From the NCBI GenBank assembly GCA_036768485.1, contig JAVLUZ010000848.1, positions 310,001 through 374,000 on the forward strand: a stretch of DNA of 64,000 nucleotides, written 5' to 3'. Shown here one piece after another: positions 1 through 12,189 of this stretch. This DNA comes from Mermis nigrescens. Taxonomy: Eukaryota; Nematoda; Enoplea; Mermithida; Mermithidae. Position 1 is the stretch's first letter. The number at the start of each line of letters is the position of its first letter. The notes under the pieces are model-generated. The model did not search any database, was not told the DNA's origin, and worked only from the letters and a program-made list of their open reading frames with translations. The position numbers were made by a program, and so were the translations under genes.

Positions 1-636
1 GACTTATTATTCCCCATGGTTTACACCGCTCGTGCGTTCCTGTAATCAGTCGTATATTTTAGGGCGAGCGCGGAAAGTTTAAAAAATGTAGAGGGATGAG
101 TGTTTATTCTTCTTTTCCTTCAATTTATATACTCGTTGAAACGTAAATTCGACGCTTTCCAATTTTTTAATGCGTTTTACGCTTACGTATGGCCGCGTGC
201 TTCAGACTGTATTTACGCAATTGTAGACTTTACACTGTTTACTATCAATGGATTTATTACGTTATACGTAATGGCTCGTCTAGAGCATGCGGCTTTATCT
301 TCATTTTCTGATTTAATTTAAATTTTTTCTATTGTCATTTTCTCCTAAATTCTTTTAATATATTTTTTATTGCTTCGCTTCTACTCCATAAATTGTACCA
401 TTTCTCTCATTTTTTACCATGATTCAAACTCTATTCTCGAGCAAATTCCTTAGCGCGTTTTCGGCTCCAAAATTCTATCTTTTAAATTATTCCTTTGCGC
501 ATTTTTTTCGAATTTTCTGGTTTCTCGCTATTTTTTATTTATAAATAAACATAAATATTGAGCGAAATTTCGCGTGTCGAACCGACACGCAACTTATCAT
601 CGCTGTTCAAATAGACGAATCAGGGCGAAAATTGGG

Positions 637-800
637 CAGGCAGGTAGCTGACCCTCCTATTTCGGGGGGGAACCAACACAAATTGGGGGGGGTCCAAGCC
701 AAAAGTAGCACAAAATAACATATAAAAACTCTTATTTTTTCCGGTTTTTTGATAATTTTGGGGGTCCGAGACCCCCCCATTCCCTACAGCTACGTGCCTG
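637..800 (+). mobile_element. Family A hAT-like MITE
   Basis: Ends are CAGGCAGGTAGCTG and CAGCTACGTGCCTG, with the family interior (CCAACAC, GCACAAAATAAC, GGGTCCGAGACCCCCCC). The flanks aaattggg and aaatatgg match at 6 of 8 positions, an eroded target duplication. Confidence 0.8.
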
Positions 801-2183
801 AAATATGGTAGTCGCGTGGAGTGGCATCGAGCCATTTATAGCCTGCGAATTCTGCATTTTCGCGCATTACGCATTACCCGGAATAACTAGGGAAAAGATG
901 TTTTGCCAGAACAACTAAATAGGGCTAATCTATCTAATTTGGAATTATTATTTATGCATAATCATATGACCGTGAGTTTTTTCCAAATTTCGGAGTTGGC
1001 TCATTTCACCCCGACGTTGGGGCGACTTGAGCCACAGGAATCCTAGGCTGTAACGTTAGAGCCAAATGGTTCGACTAAGACACCACCTGGCATGAGATGA
1101 GCCACCTCGAGGTGCTTTAAAAAATACAAATTTTCTTTATTGAAAGAGAAAACTGCTAAAGTGTGATTGGGCATTAGAAAGGCAGAGAAAAACGAGCGAA
1201 ATCAAAGGAAATATACATCCTATTCGCAAAATATGGCAAAAAAGCGATTTATATGCAGGGAGATTCATTTTTTCAAAGAATGATTCGGCTTTGTTCAATG
1301 CGTGACGAGGTCAACGCCTAACAACCTGGTTCCGAAGCGGTGGCTCGTTTCACCCCGTTTTTTTGCACAATGCCTGGGGTGAAAGAAACCAATGACCTCC
1401 CAAAATTGTCGCAAGTGCATGCAATGCCTTAAAATATTTTTCCAGAAGTGAAAATAATCTTCAGCAATCCTCTAAAAGGAATTTAAGCAGTAAATGTCAT
1501 TTTACGAAGGAAGCTGTGTAAAAAACTTATGTAATATTTGGAAAGAACAGCAGAAACTAGACCGGATAGGTTTGATTTAAAAACAGTAGTTTTGTCTTCT
1601 AAACCGCTAAAAATCGCTCAAATTTGAGTTGGACGTAGAGAGAATGCCAATTTTTTCCGGCGCCGTGCGCCGGATTCATTGATCAGCTATAGTATGTGCC
1701 TCCTAGCTTACTCAAAAGCAGCTCTAATTTGAGTTATGACACGAGAAACATGAAATGTCTTCCTGCGCCTCGCATCGTATTTATTGATTATATGTTTTTT
1801 GTCTTCTAGCTCGCTCAAAACCGCTCAAATTTGAGCTTGGCATGCAGAATATGTCAATTTTTTTAGGCCCTTCGCGCCGAATTTTCTATTATCTGTATTG
1901 TTTTTCTCTGCAAAGCACAATGATTGAATATGAAAGCAATAGATAACAAATAATTCGTCGATTAAGTGATGAGATATCAGCTTAAATGATAAATTTGTTG
2001 TATATCAATATGAAATGGAGTAGAAATTTTTGGAAAATTGTTTCTAATTTTTCCCATCGTATAGAGCTCGCCGAGATACGCTCAAAACTGCCTTTATTTT
2101 CGCCTATCTCCTAATGATTCTCGAGATGTCTGGCCTCAAGAATTTCCGCCGCTCCCCCCCTCCGCCTCTGCAAACTCCGAAAC

Positions 2184-2613
2184 AAAATCGGCCGTCCTAT
2201 TTTGGGGGACCAACACGAATTTTGGGGGGTCCGGGGCATAGGTGGGCAGCACCGAAATTCTGGTTGGGTGAAAAAAATTTTCAAAGGTAAAAAATGGTCT
2301 TAAAAAGTAGTCGTATGGCGAAAAAACACCATTTTCGACGTTTCTCATTGAGCACTATCCAATGGCATCAAAAAGTCGCTAAAAAAGCAAAAAAAAATTC
2401 AAAATTTGAATTCTGGGGGTATCTTGATTTCTGGGGAGGTATTTTCAACTTCTGGGGTGCATACCCCCCAAACCCCCTCACGCCCATGTGTGGTCCGGAG
2501 TCCAAAAAGGCCAAAAATAGCACAAAATAACGTTTGAAAAGTCCTATTCTTCCAGTTTTTCAGAATTTTGGGGGGTCCGGACCCCCCCCCCGTTACCCCA
2601 GAGCTACGCGCCT
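2184..2613 (+). mobile_element. Family A MITE split by a family B insertion
   Basis: The left part (GGCCGTCCTATTTTGGGGG) stops at about 2236 and the right part resumes at about 2493, running to AGCTACGCGCCTG at 2613. The gap is exactly one family B element. The extreme left end of A is lost or unrecognisable. Confidence 0.75.
2237..2492 (+). mobile_element. Family B hAT-like MITE nested in family A
   Basis: Starts CATAGGTGGGCAGCAC and ends CGCCCATGTGTG. The flanking 8-mers gtccgggg and gtccggag differ at one position, giving an 8-bp target duplication inside the A element. It has no long ORF that recurs among copies. Confidence 0.85.
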
Positions 2614-3747
2614 GGTCACAAATACGACGCTTGCTGACCGGCTCATGTCACCCCGGTGGCTCAAGTCACCCCGTGTGACATAATCTTGTTTTCTCTTGCT
2701 TATTTACTTTTGTCGTCCTATCCGGTATAATATGCTGAAAGTGTGAAGTTTAAACTACCGTTAGCGTGAAAATGAAGTATTCATGCGAGGGTTTAGCAAG
2801 GTATTTCCCGATATTTAAATCTTAAACGTTCTTGTAGGAAAATTAATTACTTCGGAGTGGAATTAAATTATCAATTCTTGTTTGAATCTAATCGTAAACT
2901 CGGGTTCGTTAAAGAATTTTTATTGAAAAAATGTAAATCGTGCATTGTATAATGTATACTGTATAATGTATTAATAATATATTGATAATATTTATAACAT
3001 TACTAATAATATTAATATTAATAATATTAATAACATAATGTATCTGGTTTCTTGGTCTTCAAAGTTGGCGTAGGAGACTCTTTGGAAATTTTTTTTCATA
3101 GGTTGATTTCACATACGGTATAAACTAAGTAATATTTACGTATTCGACACTTTTTACATCTTTGCAAAACGGACTTTTATTATTTTTTTATTTTTGCCGT
3201 GCATTCAAAATTCTAGGCGTTGAAAATAAATTTATTTAAATTTGTCATAAATTTTTCAATTTATCCGTGCTTTAAATGTTGCTCATGAGAATTATTCTCA
3301 TTTTTCCGGCAATTTTATTTGGAGACGCCCTTTCAACCAGCTTTTTGATTGAATTTTAGGAAGAATTAGTAGTTTTTCAATATTAAATTCTGAAAATAAT
3401 CGTAAAATTTCTCAAATTGATTCCGAAACGAATATGAATAACATGTTTCCAAGTGCCGCTCAACGTTTGACGGCTTTTCTTCTCGATTAATCTGATGATA
3501 CTTATAAAAATGTTACGGAAAAACTGAAAATGGGTGAAAAAATTTAACACTACAGCGAAACTGCAAAAAGGTGTTAAAAAATAAACAATTCGCATAAATA
3601 TAAAAAATATTTAAAAAATAAATTTAATTATGAATTTAGATTAATGAAAATAATTTAAAGAGTCATTTTAATTCAAAAACTCGATCTAATGAAAATAAAT
3701 TAACAAAGAATCTGATTTTTGGAAAGCAAATTTAAAAATTTTTGCAG

Positions 3748-6700
3748 CTTAAAACTGCGAAACGACACTTTGTGGGATAATCTCGTGTTCAAAAAATTGC
3801 AAGATCAAATGGGAGGTCGGGTGAAGCTGTTGTTGTCGGGCAGCGCTCCGATGAGTCGGGAGGTGATTCATTTGATCAGGGCCGGAATGGGAGCCATGGT
3901 GCTCGAAGGCTACGGAGCCACCGAAACCGCAGCCGCCACTTGCCTCACTATGGAAGGCGACGTCGATTCCGGTATTTTTTTCTGCCTAATTTTCTTATTT
4001 CCGCTCATTTGTTAAACGATTCGACTGATTTATTTAGTGATTCTAATTCAGTAATTAATATAATCAGTTCATTTATAATTAACTGATTTTACAATTATAC
4101 CGTACAGTTCTCGGATTTTTTTTCGTTCTTTGAAAGTACCTACTAGTCAATTTTTTAGAGTCGATGAACGAGGAAAATTTTTAAATTTTTATATATTCCG
4201 TTTTCCAGAATTCAATTAAATGATTCACCGTATAGCATCAACATTACTCAATGAAAATTTTGATGTATTAATCAAGAGGCGCGGCACTGTAAACAAGAAA
4301 ATTCGGACTTATCATAAAGTATGTGGAAGCAGGGGCGGGGACGGCCGCCCCCTCAGCCGAAAAAAATTGAAAGGTAAGGTAATGCTCGGAAAGCATGGCA
4401 AAATCGACTGTATTTGACGTAAAATTGTTAAATTAAATTAAATTAATTAAAATCGTTAATTAATTTTAATTTTTGTCAATTAATTTAATTATTAACGTAA
4501 AATCGTTAATTAATTAATTTTTAATTAATTGATTTAATTAATTTAATTTTCTTAATTTTGAATTTAATTTAATTTTTAATAAATTAATTTTTAATGTAAA
4601 GTATTTTCTATCATTTTGGCCCCTAGCGCGACCGAAAGAAAAATGGCGCTTTTTCATAGCTTTTTGGGTGAAAAAAAACGTTTTTCGAAAAAAAGTTCGA
4701 ATTCTATTATCCTAATGGATGGAGCATATCGAAAAACGACGACAGATGCGGTTTTTGCGGGCTATCCCGGCGAATTTTCCGAGATATAGACCAATTTATG
4801 TTGAATCCGCCCCCTCTTTCGGTCGGATCCTGGATGCGCGCCTGCCTGTATGGAAGTAAAATAATAATGGCAATTTTTTTGCCATGAATTTTCAAGCAAA
4901 ATCTAAATTTTTAAAATTATTTTAATTGTCGCTTTAATTCTTCAATCTTTTTCTTTTATTATCTTTTAGACGAGCTTTTATGACTTGGAAGTTTTTTAGA
5001 ATTTCAAGAGTCGCCCCGTCGTTACGCATCGGATTGTCGTTTGATTTTGTGTTTTTATTGTAAACTATATCTAACTATTGAATCATCTCAACAACGTACC
5101 CAATTAATGTTCATTTGACTTATTTCGCATCAATATTTGTATACATTTATACGTCATTATACTTTGCATTCGTTTATTTCTAGTTTTTGATATTGACTGG
5201 CCCAACAATCTTTTATTTTTTAATTTTCAATTCCGTGTTTTCGCTCACTTATGACACTTTCGATGGATTTTTTTATCATTCCGCTAAATGGGAGTATATT
5301 TCGCCGATTTTCGCAAATTCTCTCGAATTTCGGATATTTAAATAACTATGTAATTTAATTTTAATTTTATATTTTATTAGATCACGTCGGCGTTCCGGTC
5401 CCGTGCAACGAAATCAAACTGGCCGACGTGGTCGAAATGAATATTTTGGCCAAAGACGGCAAAGGCGAAGTGTGCGTTCGTGGGCATAACGTTTTCGCCG
5501 GCTACTTCAAAGACGCCGGAAAATACGCTGAAGGCGTTCGACAAGGACGGTTGGTTTCGCACGGGGGACATCGGCGTCTGGAACCCCAACGGCACCCTCT
5601 CCCTGCTCGACCGCAAGAAATACATCGTCAAGTTGGATCAGGTTCGATTTTTTCAAACTTGAGAATTTTTCGTCTTTTTTGGGATTAAATCGTCGACGAA
5701 ACGAAAACCGAAGACGATCGTCCTATAAGACGAGACGTTAACGCTTTATCGTCATCGTGATGATGACTTTTATGGACGACTCGAAATTTTCGTTAACGAT
5801 CGATGAAGACGATCGTCCTGACACCGACGACTAAAAGCGAAAGTTACGGGAGGGATACTCCGAGTAACCGTCGACGATGTCGGGAAGATAAAGTTCGGGG
5901 TGATTAGATGATGGCGGACGTTCCGCTTTAATTTCATCGTCGACGATGGGACTATATTTCGTTACCGTCGACGAAAACGCGGAATTTTAAGTTATCGTTG
6001 ACGATTAGAGACGACAAAGTTTTGAGAATACAACAACGAACGTTTGACGATAATTATATATTCATTGTTGACGAGACGGAAACGATAAAGCGTAAGACAC
6101 GATTTCTTTTATCGTCGACGATAAGTTTCTGGGCACCGTATCGTCGGCGAATGTTTAATTTTGTTGAATTTTTAAACGTCTCTTTTGGAAGGTTCATTTT
6201 CGCTTTAAATCTATCGTCTTCGGCGTTTAAAAATATCTCAGGCGCCGTACAATTTAATAGTTTAAATTACTTTACAACGCAGGGAGAATACGTGACGCCG
6301 GAAAAGATCGAAAACGTCTATAATAGAACTCAGTTCGTCGCCCAATCGTTCGTGCACGGAAATAGCGCGAAGCCGTTTTTGGTCGGCGTTGTGGTTCCCG
6401 AACCGGAAGTATTGGCAAAAACCGCCGAAAAATTGGGCATCAAAAACGTTCCCGTAGAGAAGTTGTGTAAAAACGAGGTGAGAGTTTTTGTTTTCCTAAA
6501 TTTTATCTCATCACTGCGCAAATTTGTGAATAGTTACTTATTTACTTATACTTTCCAATTTATTATTTATTTTTTATTTGCTTAATTCTATTTTCTATTG
6601 TTGAAAATATTTATTTAAATTTTAGAGACTTAGCGCAACACGTAAAGCATTTTCTAGCCGATATTGCGTATTAAAATAAATCGGTGACGACAAATCTCAT

Positions 6701-9235
6701 GAATTATATAACGAGTAAAATGCGAGGAAATTAGGCAGAAGTGAAAAGTGAAAAACGCAAATAAGCTCCGAAATTTGAAAAGCATCTTCAGTATTTATTA
6801 GGCACAATTGAACAATCACTTATAACGCATTGACGAAGTTTCGCGATACGTGCACTATGTAAGCAATTCGCTGTGTAAACTGTCGGGCGCTTCGTTCCTG
6901 CTGTCTTCGTCTTTGCGAACAGGCACGTAGCTGTGGGAGAAATGGGGGGTCCGGTCCGGACCAATCTACCCCCCCCAAATTAAGAAAAAACGGAGAAATA
7001 GGATTTTTCACACATTATTATGTGCTATTTCTGGCTTAGATCCCCCACCCTCCCAAATTGGTGTTGGTTCCCCGCAATAGGAGGGCCAGCCAGCTACGTG
7101 CCTGCTTGCGAACATAGATGCACAGCACGGACGAGATTGCGATGGTATATTAAAATTGAGCTTTTTTGGGTCAAAACGACCTCAAGAACTGGTATAATTG
7201 TTAAAATAGCGCTAAAACTACGTTATTCCACAATTTTTGGGCGATTTCGAGCACTCTCATAAACAATTTTCAATTCTCATGCATTTTCAGCCTTCATTTT
7301 GTCTCATTTTCTTCAGAAAATTTTCTAGTTTTCCATTTTGGACGTCTAGAGACCAGACGCGTAGCAGAGGGGTGGGAGAATCCCATATCCAAAGTTGGTC
7401 GTCCCCCATTTTCCCAAAGTCAGAAACTTTTTGACCTCCCTTCAGATTTTTACAATAACTTGCAAGTTTTGGCCGTTTTTAAATGTTTTTTTGACCCTTT
7501 TGGCGAAAATTGGACCCCCTCTCAACATTTTGAGCCGTTACATGTATGTTATATACCCCGAACCCCTCTCACGTGCATGTCAGCTTGCGGAGTCCCTTGT
7601 CTATGTGGGAAGATAACATTTCTAAATTTTGGTCAATTGAAAGCGCCTTTTTTACACAGAAATCTCAATTCTCATCCATTTTTGGCCTTTATTTTGCCTT
7701 ATTTTCCCGAGAAAATTTCCATTTTTCCATTCTGGGGTTTTCGACCCACAAAACCCTCTCACGCGCATATCGGGGTATTAGTCTGACAGGCGGTCTCGTG
7801 TGATTTCGAACCTATGCATTATTTTCTGCATCATTTTGAAGAAATAAAGTAGTAGTATATAATATTTCCAAAATTTTCTTGCCATAATTTTTACCCCATT
7901 CACTGAAGCGCCTAAAATTGTATCAAACTCGTCCGAAAATGAAGTTCCTCAGCTGGATTGGCGAATTCTAATATTTTTATCGTCAAAAGTGACTTGCCAT
8001 TTTTTTTAATTGTTGTCCAACATGTTATCATCACCATACGTGGGAGAAAATTCTGGGGGTGCAAGATTTTTTGAAGGTCAAAGAATGGCCTTAAAGATGG
8101 TGGTATGGCGGAAAACACCATTTCTCGACGTTTCTCATCAAGCACTATCCATTGGCATCAAAAATTGCGATAAACGAAAAAAATTTTCAAAAATTGAATT
8201 CTGGGGGGTATTTTGGTTTCTGGAGGGTGCATACCCCCCAAACCCCTCCCCACGCCCAGGTGTGGTAATCACCCTATGAGCCGCTTGAACAACGCTCAAG
8301 AATGTTATTTTTACCGCTTGTTTGAAAAACTGGATCTTTTGCGAAAAGCTTAGATTATTTATTATTTCCCAAAAATCGCGCTCCGCCTGAGAATTCCTGC
8401 GGCATACAATTTGAAGTAATATTTCTTATTCAGTAGTGCGTACGCACAGACACGTAGCTGGCCCTCCTATTTCTGGGGGGACCAACACCAGTTTTGGGGG
8501 GTCTAAGCCAAAAATAGCACAAAATAACGTGTAAAATCATATTTTCCGGTTTTTCTGAATTTTATGGGGTCCGGATCCCCCCCGGTCCCTTCCCCACAGC
8601 TACGTGCCTGCGTACGCATAAATCCCAATAACATTTTGCGATCGAATATTTCGTACGCTACATATATTTTACTAGTTGAAATAATCGTGGACGAAATATG
8701 GCGGCACCAAATCAATATTAACGACGGCCTAAATAATAATTTAGCGAATTCTTAGTATAATGACATTCAGGCACGTAGCTGTGTAGGACTGGGGTCCGGA
8801 CCAGCCCCCCCCAATTCAGAAAAAAACCGGAAAAATAGGACTTTTCACACGTTATTTTGGGCCATTTTTGGCTTAGACCCCCGAATTTGGTGTTGGTCCC
8901 CCCAAAAATAGGAGGGCCAGCTACGCGCCTGATGACATTAGCTCAGTTTTGCTTATAAGCGATTATTATATTTTCTTTTGATATTTTATTACCTCCACTT
9001 ACTTTTTCACATGCGTTTTTTATGACGTAAGAAAATAGTGAAGATGATTCACGACGACATGATGCTCGAAGGTCATCGAGCCGGGCTTCAAACTTTTGAG
9101 CAAGTAAAGCGAATATTAATCAGTTGCGAGCCGTTCACGGTCGAAAACGGTCTGTTGACGCCGACGCTCAAATCGAGGCGCAACGCTTTAAAGGACAAAT
9201 TCAAAGCGGCTCTGGAAAAGTTGTACGATTATTGA
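3748..9235 (+). CDS. Long-chain acyl-CoA synthetase (ACSL-type), C-terminal half, four exons
   Basis: The family activates long-chain fatty acids to acyl-CoA through an acyl-adenylate, usually at the ER, mitochondrial outer membrane or peroxisome. Exons are 3748-3971, 5381-5641, 6283-6477 and 9032-9235 (TGA stop), and all junction phases agree. Exon 1 carries GGRVKLLLSGSAPMS and the adenylate-forming motif EGYGATETAA. Exon 2 carries GEVCVRGHNVFAGYFKDA, then FRTGDIGVWNPNGTLSLLDR and KKYIVKL. Exon 3 opens with GEYVTPEKIENVY and contains QSFVHG. Exon 4 has LQTFEQVKRI and NGLLTPTLKSRR, followed by the usual family C-terminus. The N-terminal half, with the first ATP/AMP motif, must lie upstream of the window. 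Exon 2 contains one extra base (T5524) that breaks the frame. It is either a sequencing error or a disabling mutation; the clean frame elsewhere favours error. Family assignment is secure; ACSL subtype is not. Confidence 0.93.
4430..4590. repeat. AT-rich low-complexity tract
   Basis: Repeated TTAATTAATTTAATT-type words fill this stretch of ACSL intron 1. It is simple-sequence DNA with no coding potential. Confidence 0.85.
5381..5641 (+). CDS. ACSL exon 2 with single-base frameshift
   Basis: The acceptor is TTTTATTAG at 5380 and the donor is CAG/GTTCG after 5641. From 5383 the frame reads through the ACSL motif GEVCVRGHNVF and on to GYFKDAGK. The homology then continues only in the next frame, as KAFDKDGWFRTGDIG. 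Deleting T5524 joins the two frames and restores the family alignment. Nothing at this point looks like an intron or a programmed-shift signal. Confidence 0.85.
5690..6130. repeat. Degenerate TCGTCGACGA-type repeats in ACSL intron 2
   Basis: The words ATCGTCGACGA, CGTCGACGAT, GTCGACGA and GACGATCGTC recur many times on both strands, because the core is palindromic. The tract fills most of the intron between ACSL exons 2 and 3. It has no stable frame and is unlike the other repeat families here. Confidence 0.6.
6920..7104 (-). mobile_element. Family A hAT-like MITE
   Basis: Ends are CAGGCACGTAGCTG and CAGCTACGTGCCTG. The flanks tttgcgaa and cttgcgaa agree at 7 of 8. It lies in ACSL intron 3. 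Confidence 0.85.
7120..7860. repeat. Degenerate repeat family in ACSL intron 3
   Basis: Two similar blocks (about 7250-7570 and 7610-7770) share the words TCTCATnCATTTT, GCCTTcATTTTG and CCCTCTCACGnGCAT. Related sequence recurs near 15350-15430 and 19480-19640. The short ORFs here come from these repeats and are not genes. Confidence 0.45.
8035..8264 (+). mobile_element. Family B MITE
   Basis: Starts CATACGTGGGAG and ends CGCCCAGGTGTG. The flanks atcatcac and gtaatcac match at 6 of 8. It lies in ACSL intron 3. Confidence 0.8.
8447..8610 (+). mobile_element. Family A MITE with perfect 8-bp target duplication
   Basis: Ends are CAGACACGTAGCTGG and CAGCTACGTGCCTG. The flanking 8-mer CGTACGCA is identical on both sides (8439-8446 and 8611-8618). 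This copy, with the one at 8768, defines the true ends of family A. Confidence 0.92.
8768..8931 (-). mobile_element. Family A MITE with perfect 8-bp target duplication
   Basis: Ends are CAGGCACGTAGCTG and CAGCTACGCGCCTG. ATGACATT flanks both sides (8760-8767, 8932-8939). It is in inverse orientation to the copy 160 bp upstream. Confidence 0.92.
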
Positions 9236-9584
9236 TTGATTTTCTGACCGGCGGCGCCGTCTTGTTCTCGAATCTCGTGTCGTCTACTCATTCGCTGTGC
9301 GTTCGTCGCTTTATTTTCTTTCATTTGTGTTTTAGTTCATCTTTTTCCTTGTGTACTTACTATTCACGTTTAGAAACCGTGCATCGCTCGTCTTACGTTC
9401 AATTGTGCGCAAATCGGAGTAAAATTGTTTAGTTTAAACTCGTTGCGTCGAAATAGAGTTTATGCCAAAATTTTAAACCCATTAACTCATTCAGACGCAC
9501 TTTTTACGTATTTACATACATACGTCGTAAGTAGGCAAGGCGCCTTATGCTAAAACATTATATAGTTACCTACTGGGGATGCCA

Positions 9585-9670
9585 CGGGTAGTGAATTTCG
9601 GTGTATTCGGGTAGTTCGTCCGGGTTTACTCGGGTCCGGCTTGTCGGGTTCAGTTTATTCGGGTACTTCA
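9585..9670 (+). repeat. CGGGT-rich minisatellite
   Basis: Words such as TCGGGTAG, CCGGGTTTAC, TCGGGTCC and TCGGGTTC recur just downstream of the ACSL stop codon. It is possibly the end of an otherwise unrecognised element. Confidence 0.5.
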
Positions 9671-9969
9671 GTAAATATACGAATGAAATAAAGTACCTAC
9701 ATGTATAATAGAACGATGTATTTCTTTGACATTGACTAGCAGTGAAAAGGTAGGCAGTACGTGCGTAAGCTTTTCGTGCCCTAATGTTTACTTCACGTTG
9801 TGAGGCCGTTAAAGGTGGATGAAGCCTAGGAGAATTTCAGACTCGACCCTGGGCTGGGCTTACATCCCAAGCCATCTTTCCTGCAGTGCAAGTATGTGCC
9901 TTTTTATTTCTATTGAGTGTCGAAACTTTGCTTTACGACTCGTAGTAGTGCACATTAGCGATTTCTGGA

Positions 9970-10213
9970 CATAGGTGGGCAGCACCAAAATTTATGGGGG
10001 AATGTGCAAGATTTTCCGAATGTCCAAAAATTGTCTAGAAACTGATGGTTCGGCGAAAAAAACTATTTTTTAACGTTCCTCGTCGATCACTATCCATTGG
10101 CATGAAAAAAATAGCGAAAAGAACCAAAAAATATTTTTACAGTTGGATTCTGGGTAGGGGGTATTTTTGATTTCTGGGGGTGCATACTTCCCAAACTTCC
10201 TTCCGCCCACGTG
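9970..10213 (+). mobile_element. Family B MITE carried within family L copy 1
   Basis: Starts CATAGGTGGGCAGCACC and ends CGCCCACGTG. The flanks tttctgga and tttctggg match at 7 of 8. The same insertion is at the same place in L copy 2, so it predates L duplication. Confidence 0.85.
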
Positions 10214-10827
10214 TTTCTGGGTCTCTGATACAATAAAAAAGCAAGAACTCGTCAATACAGCGCGAAGCACTGGAAATTTTCTTTATATCTTTAGCGTTTT
10301 CATTTTGAATTTGAGGTTTTTTGACGGCAAATACCTACTTCAGAAAATGGAATGGGCTAATGCGCGAATCAATTTTGTCATTCTCATCGTCTGAAACAGA
10401 GTTTTGAGGTTTTGTAGAAACGGCAGGTACATATGTATAAAATTATCACTCGGAAAATAATTTGCTTAATCTCGCATGAGCCGTGCGTCCAACTTTGACT
10501 CTGTTGCTGATATTAGAAAAATCTGCCTTTTATTGGTCGGGTCTGTCGTCAACGTTATTCTCATTAAGTGATACATTTTACATTTATTCTTAACAATAGA
10601 ATTATATTTTTCAGATAATTGTTTTAATTTTTCACTACCTGCTCTGATTAATTCGCAACAGCGCGTATACAGAATTTTTGAGGGAGCTGTCCCAGTCCAT
10701 ACTACATACATTGCTGAATGTTTGACCCTATATTTCGGTTTATGTTCCACAGTATGCAAAATGAAGTATGTTCAATTTTCTTACGTTTTCGAAGATGCTC
10801 TATCCATTTAGCTCAGGCTATGAAAAA

Positions 10828-11939
10828 GATTGTGTCCGATTCTCCGACCGTCCGATTCTCCGACCATCCCGATTCCCCGACCGTCCGATTGTCCGACCAT
10901 CCCGATTCTCCGACCGTCCCGATTCTCCGACCGTCCCGATTTTCCGACTTTCCCAATTCTCCGACCGTCCCGATTCTCCGCCTAATGCTAAAAGAGTATT
11001 TTTAAATTCGCGAGAATCTCGTTTCTCCGACCGTCCCGGTTCTCCACCCGATCCCGATTCTCCGACCATCCCGATTCTCCGACCATGGTAAAGATTTGAC
11101 AAGTTTTGACTACGACTGCATTGCACGATTTATAATGCAGTACCTACGAACGCACCCCACGCATGTACATAACATGCATATATGTGCTTTGCGTACAGAT
11201 ATGTACATACAAATATACATTATTTATATACTTTGATGTAAGTTCTGTTTATTCTCACTTTTTAAAGTCAAAATAAAACGAATAATTGTAGTGTCAGACA
11301 AAAAAATTACTTTCAATTTTACTGAATGACAAAAATAATACGTTATGAAAAAAATTCGGAAAATTACATATTAATTCAATCTCTAAATAAGTCCTTTATT
11401 ACATGTATGTGCAACCGCTATTCAGCAGTTGATTGACATGTGGTTTATGCCACCTGTCATATTTGAAATTGTAGTCGGCGAATCGGGAAAAGTCGGAGAA
11501 TCGGGACCGAACGGAGAATCGGGACGGACGGAGAATCGGGACGGTCGGAGAATCGAGACGGTCGGAGAATCGGGATGGTCGGAGAATCGGGACGGGCGGA
11601 GAATCGGGACGGTCGGAGAAACGAGATTTTCGCGAATCTTAAAATAACCTCTCTTAGCATTAGGCGGAGAATCGGGACGGACGGAGAATCGGGACGGTCG
11701 GAGAATCGGGACGGGCGGAGAATCGGGACGGTCGGAGAAACGAGATTTTCGCGAATCTTAAAATAACCTCTCTTAGCATTAGGCGGAGAATCGGGACGGA
11801 CGGAGAATCGGGACGGTCGGAGAATCGGGACGGGCGGAGAATCGGGACGGTCGGAGAAACGAGATTTTCGCGAATCATAAAATAACCTCTCTTAGCATTA
11901 GGCGGAGAATCGGGACGGTCGGGGAATCGGGACAGAGCG
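10828..11939. mobile_element. Foldback-like element made of inverted 17-bp tandem arrays
   Basis: The left end is an array of about 14 units of CCGATTCTCCGACCGTC (10835-11090). The right end is the reverse complement, GACGGTCGGAGAATCGG (about 11475-11935), organised in higher-order units of about 107 bp that each end AACCTCTCTTAGCATTAGGC. The middle is about 380 bp of unique AT-rich DNA. The 8-mer ATGAAAAA flanks both sides (10820-10827, 11940-11947), and the uninterrupted sibling repeat near 13170 has a single copy of that site. This architecture is that of Drosophila FB-type elements. No transposase is present. Confidence 0.75.
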
Positions 11940-12189
11940 ATGAAAAATGACGTTTTCAGTGCGCTTGAGCCAAACTTATGAAAGATAACAATCTACGGTG
12001 CGAAGCGTCGAAAATGTTGAGATTGTTCGATAAAAATGTAGAGTCTCACCGGGTGGGCAGCAATTCACACCACTGGAAAAGCGCCATAGTCGTAGATGGC
12101 CAGTGCTCTACCTGAAAGCTGAACGCTGTGTATAACCAACGGTTGAAGCATCAACCTGACGGGTTATACACAAAAAGCGTCTGCGAGTG

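Larger units (their letters stand above)
1..3747. other. Intergenic or intronic sequence upstream of visible ACSL exon
   Basis: Apart from the family A copy at 637-800 and the A/B nest near 2184-2613, no exon with convincing splice sites or family homology was found. Because ACSL is missing its N-terminal half, this stretch is probably a long ACSL intron. Around 2940-3040 there is a TAATAATATTAATA-type simple repeat. Confidence 0.5.
9797..12060 (+). repeat. Family L dispersed repeat, copy 1, split by a foldback-like insertion
   Basis: The sequence runs GTGAGGCC-TTAAAGGTGGATGAAGCC through a family B copy (9970-10213) to CTCTATCCATTTAGCTC. It resumes after 11939 as ATGAAAAATGACG and GAGCCAAACTTATGAAAGATAAC. 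The same order, without the internal insertion, is present at about 12190-13310, so the two are copies of one repeat in direct orientation. Confidence 0.75.

Noticed and set aside
10718..11878. SPTVRFSDHPD- and GESGRSENRDGRR-type repeat ORFs
   Set aside because: These are translations of the 17-bp array of the foldback element, open in several frames and on both strands.
12062..12140. tRNA-like stretch on the minus strand (GGTAGAGC, later GGTGTGAATT)
   Set aside because: It resembles A and B boxes, but the acceptor and anticodon stems do not pair convincingly. It may be a SINE head or chance.
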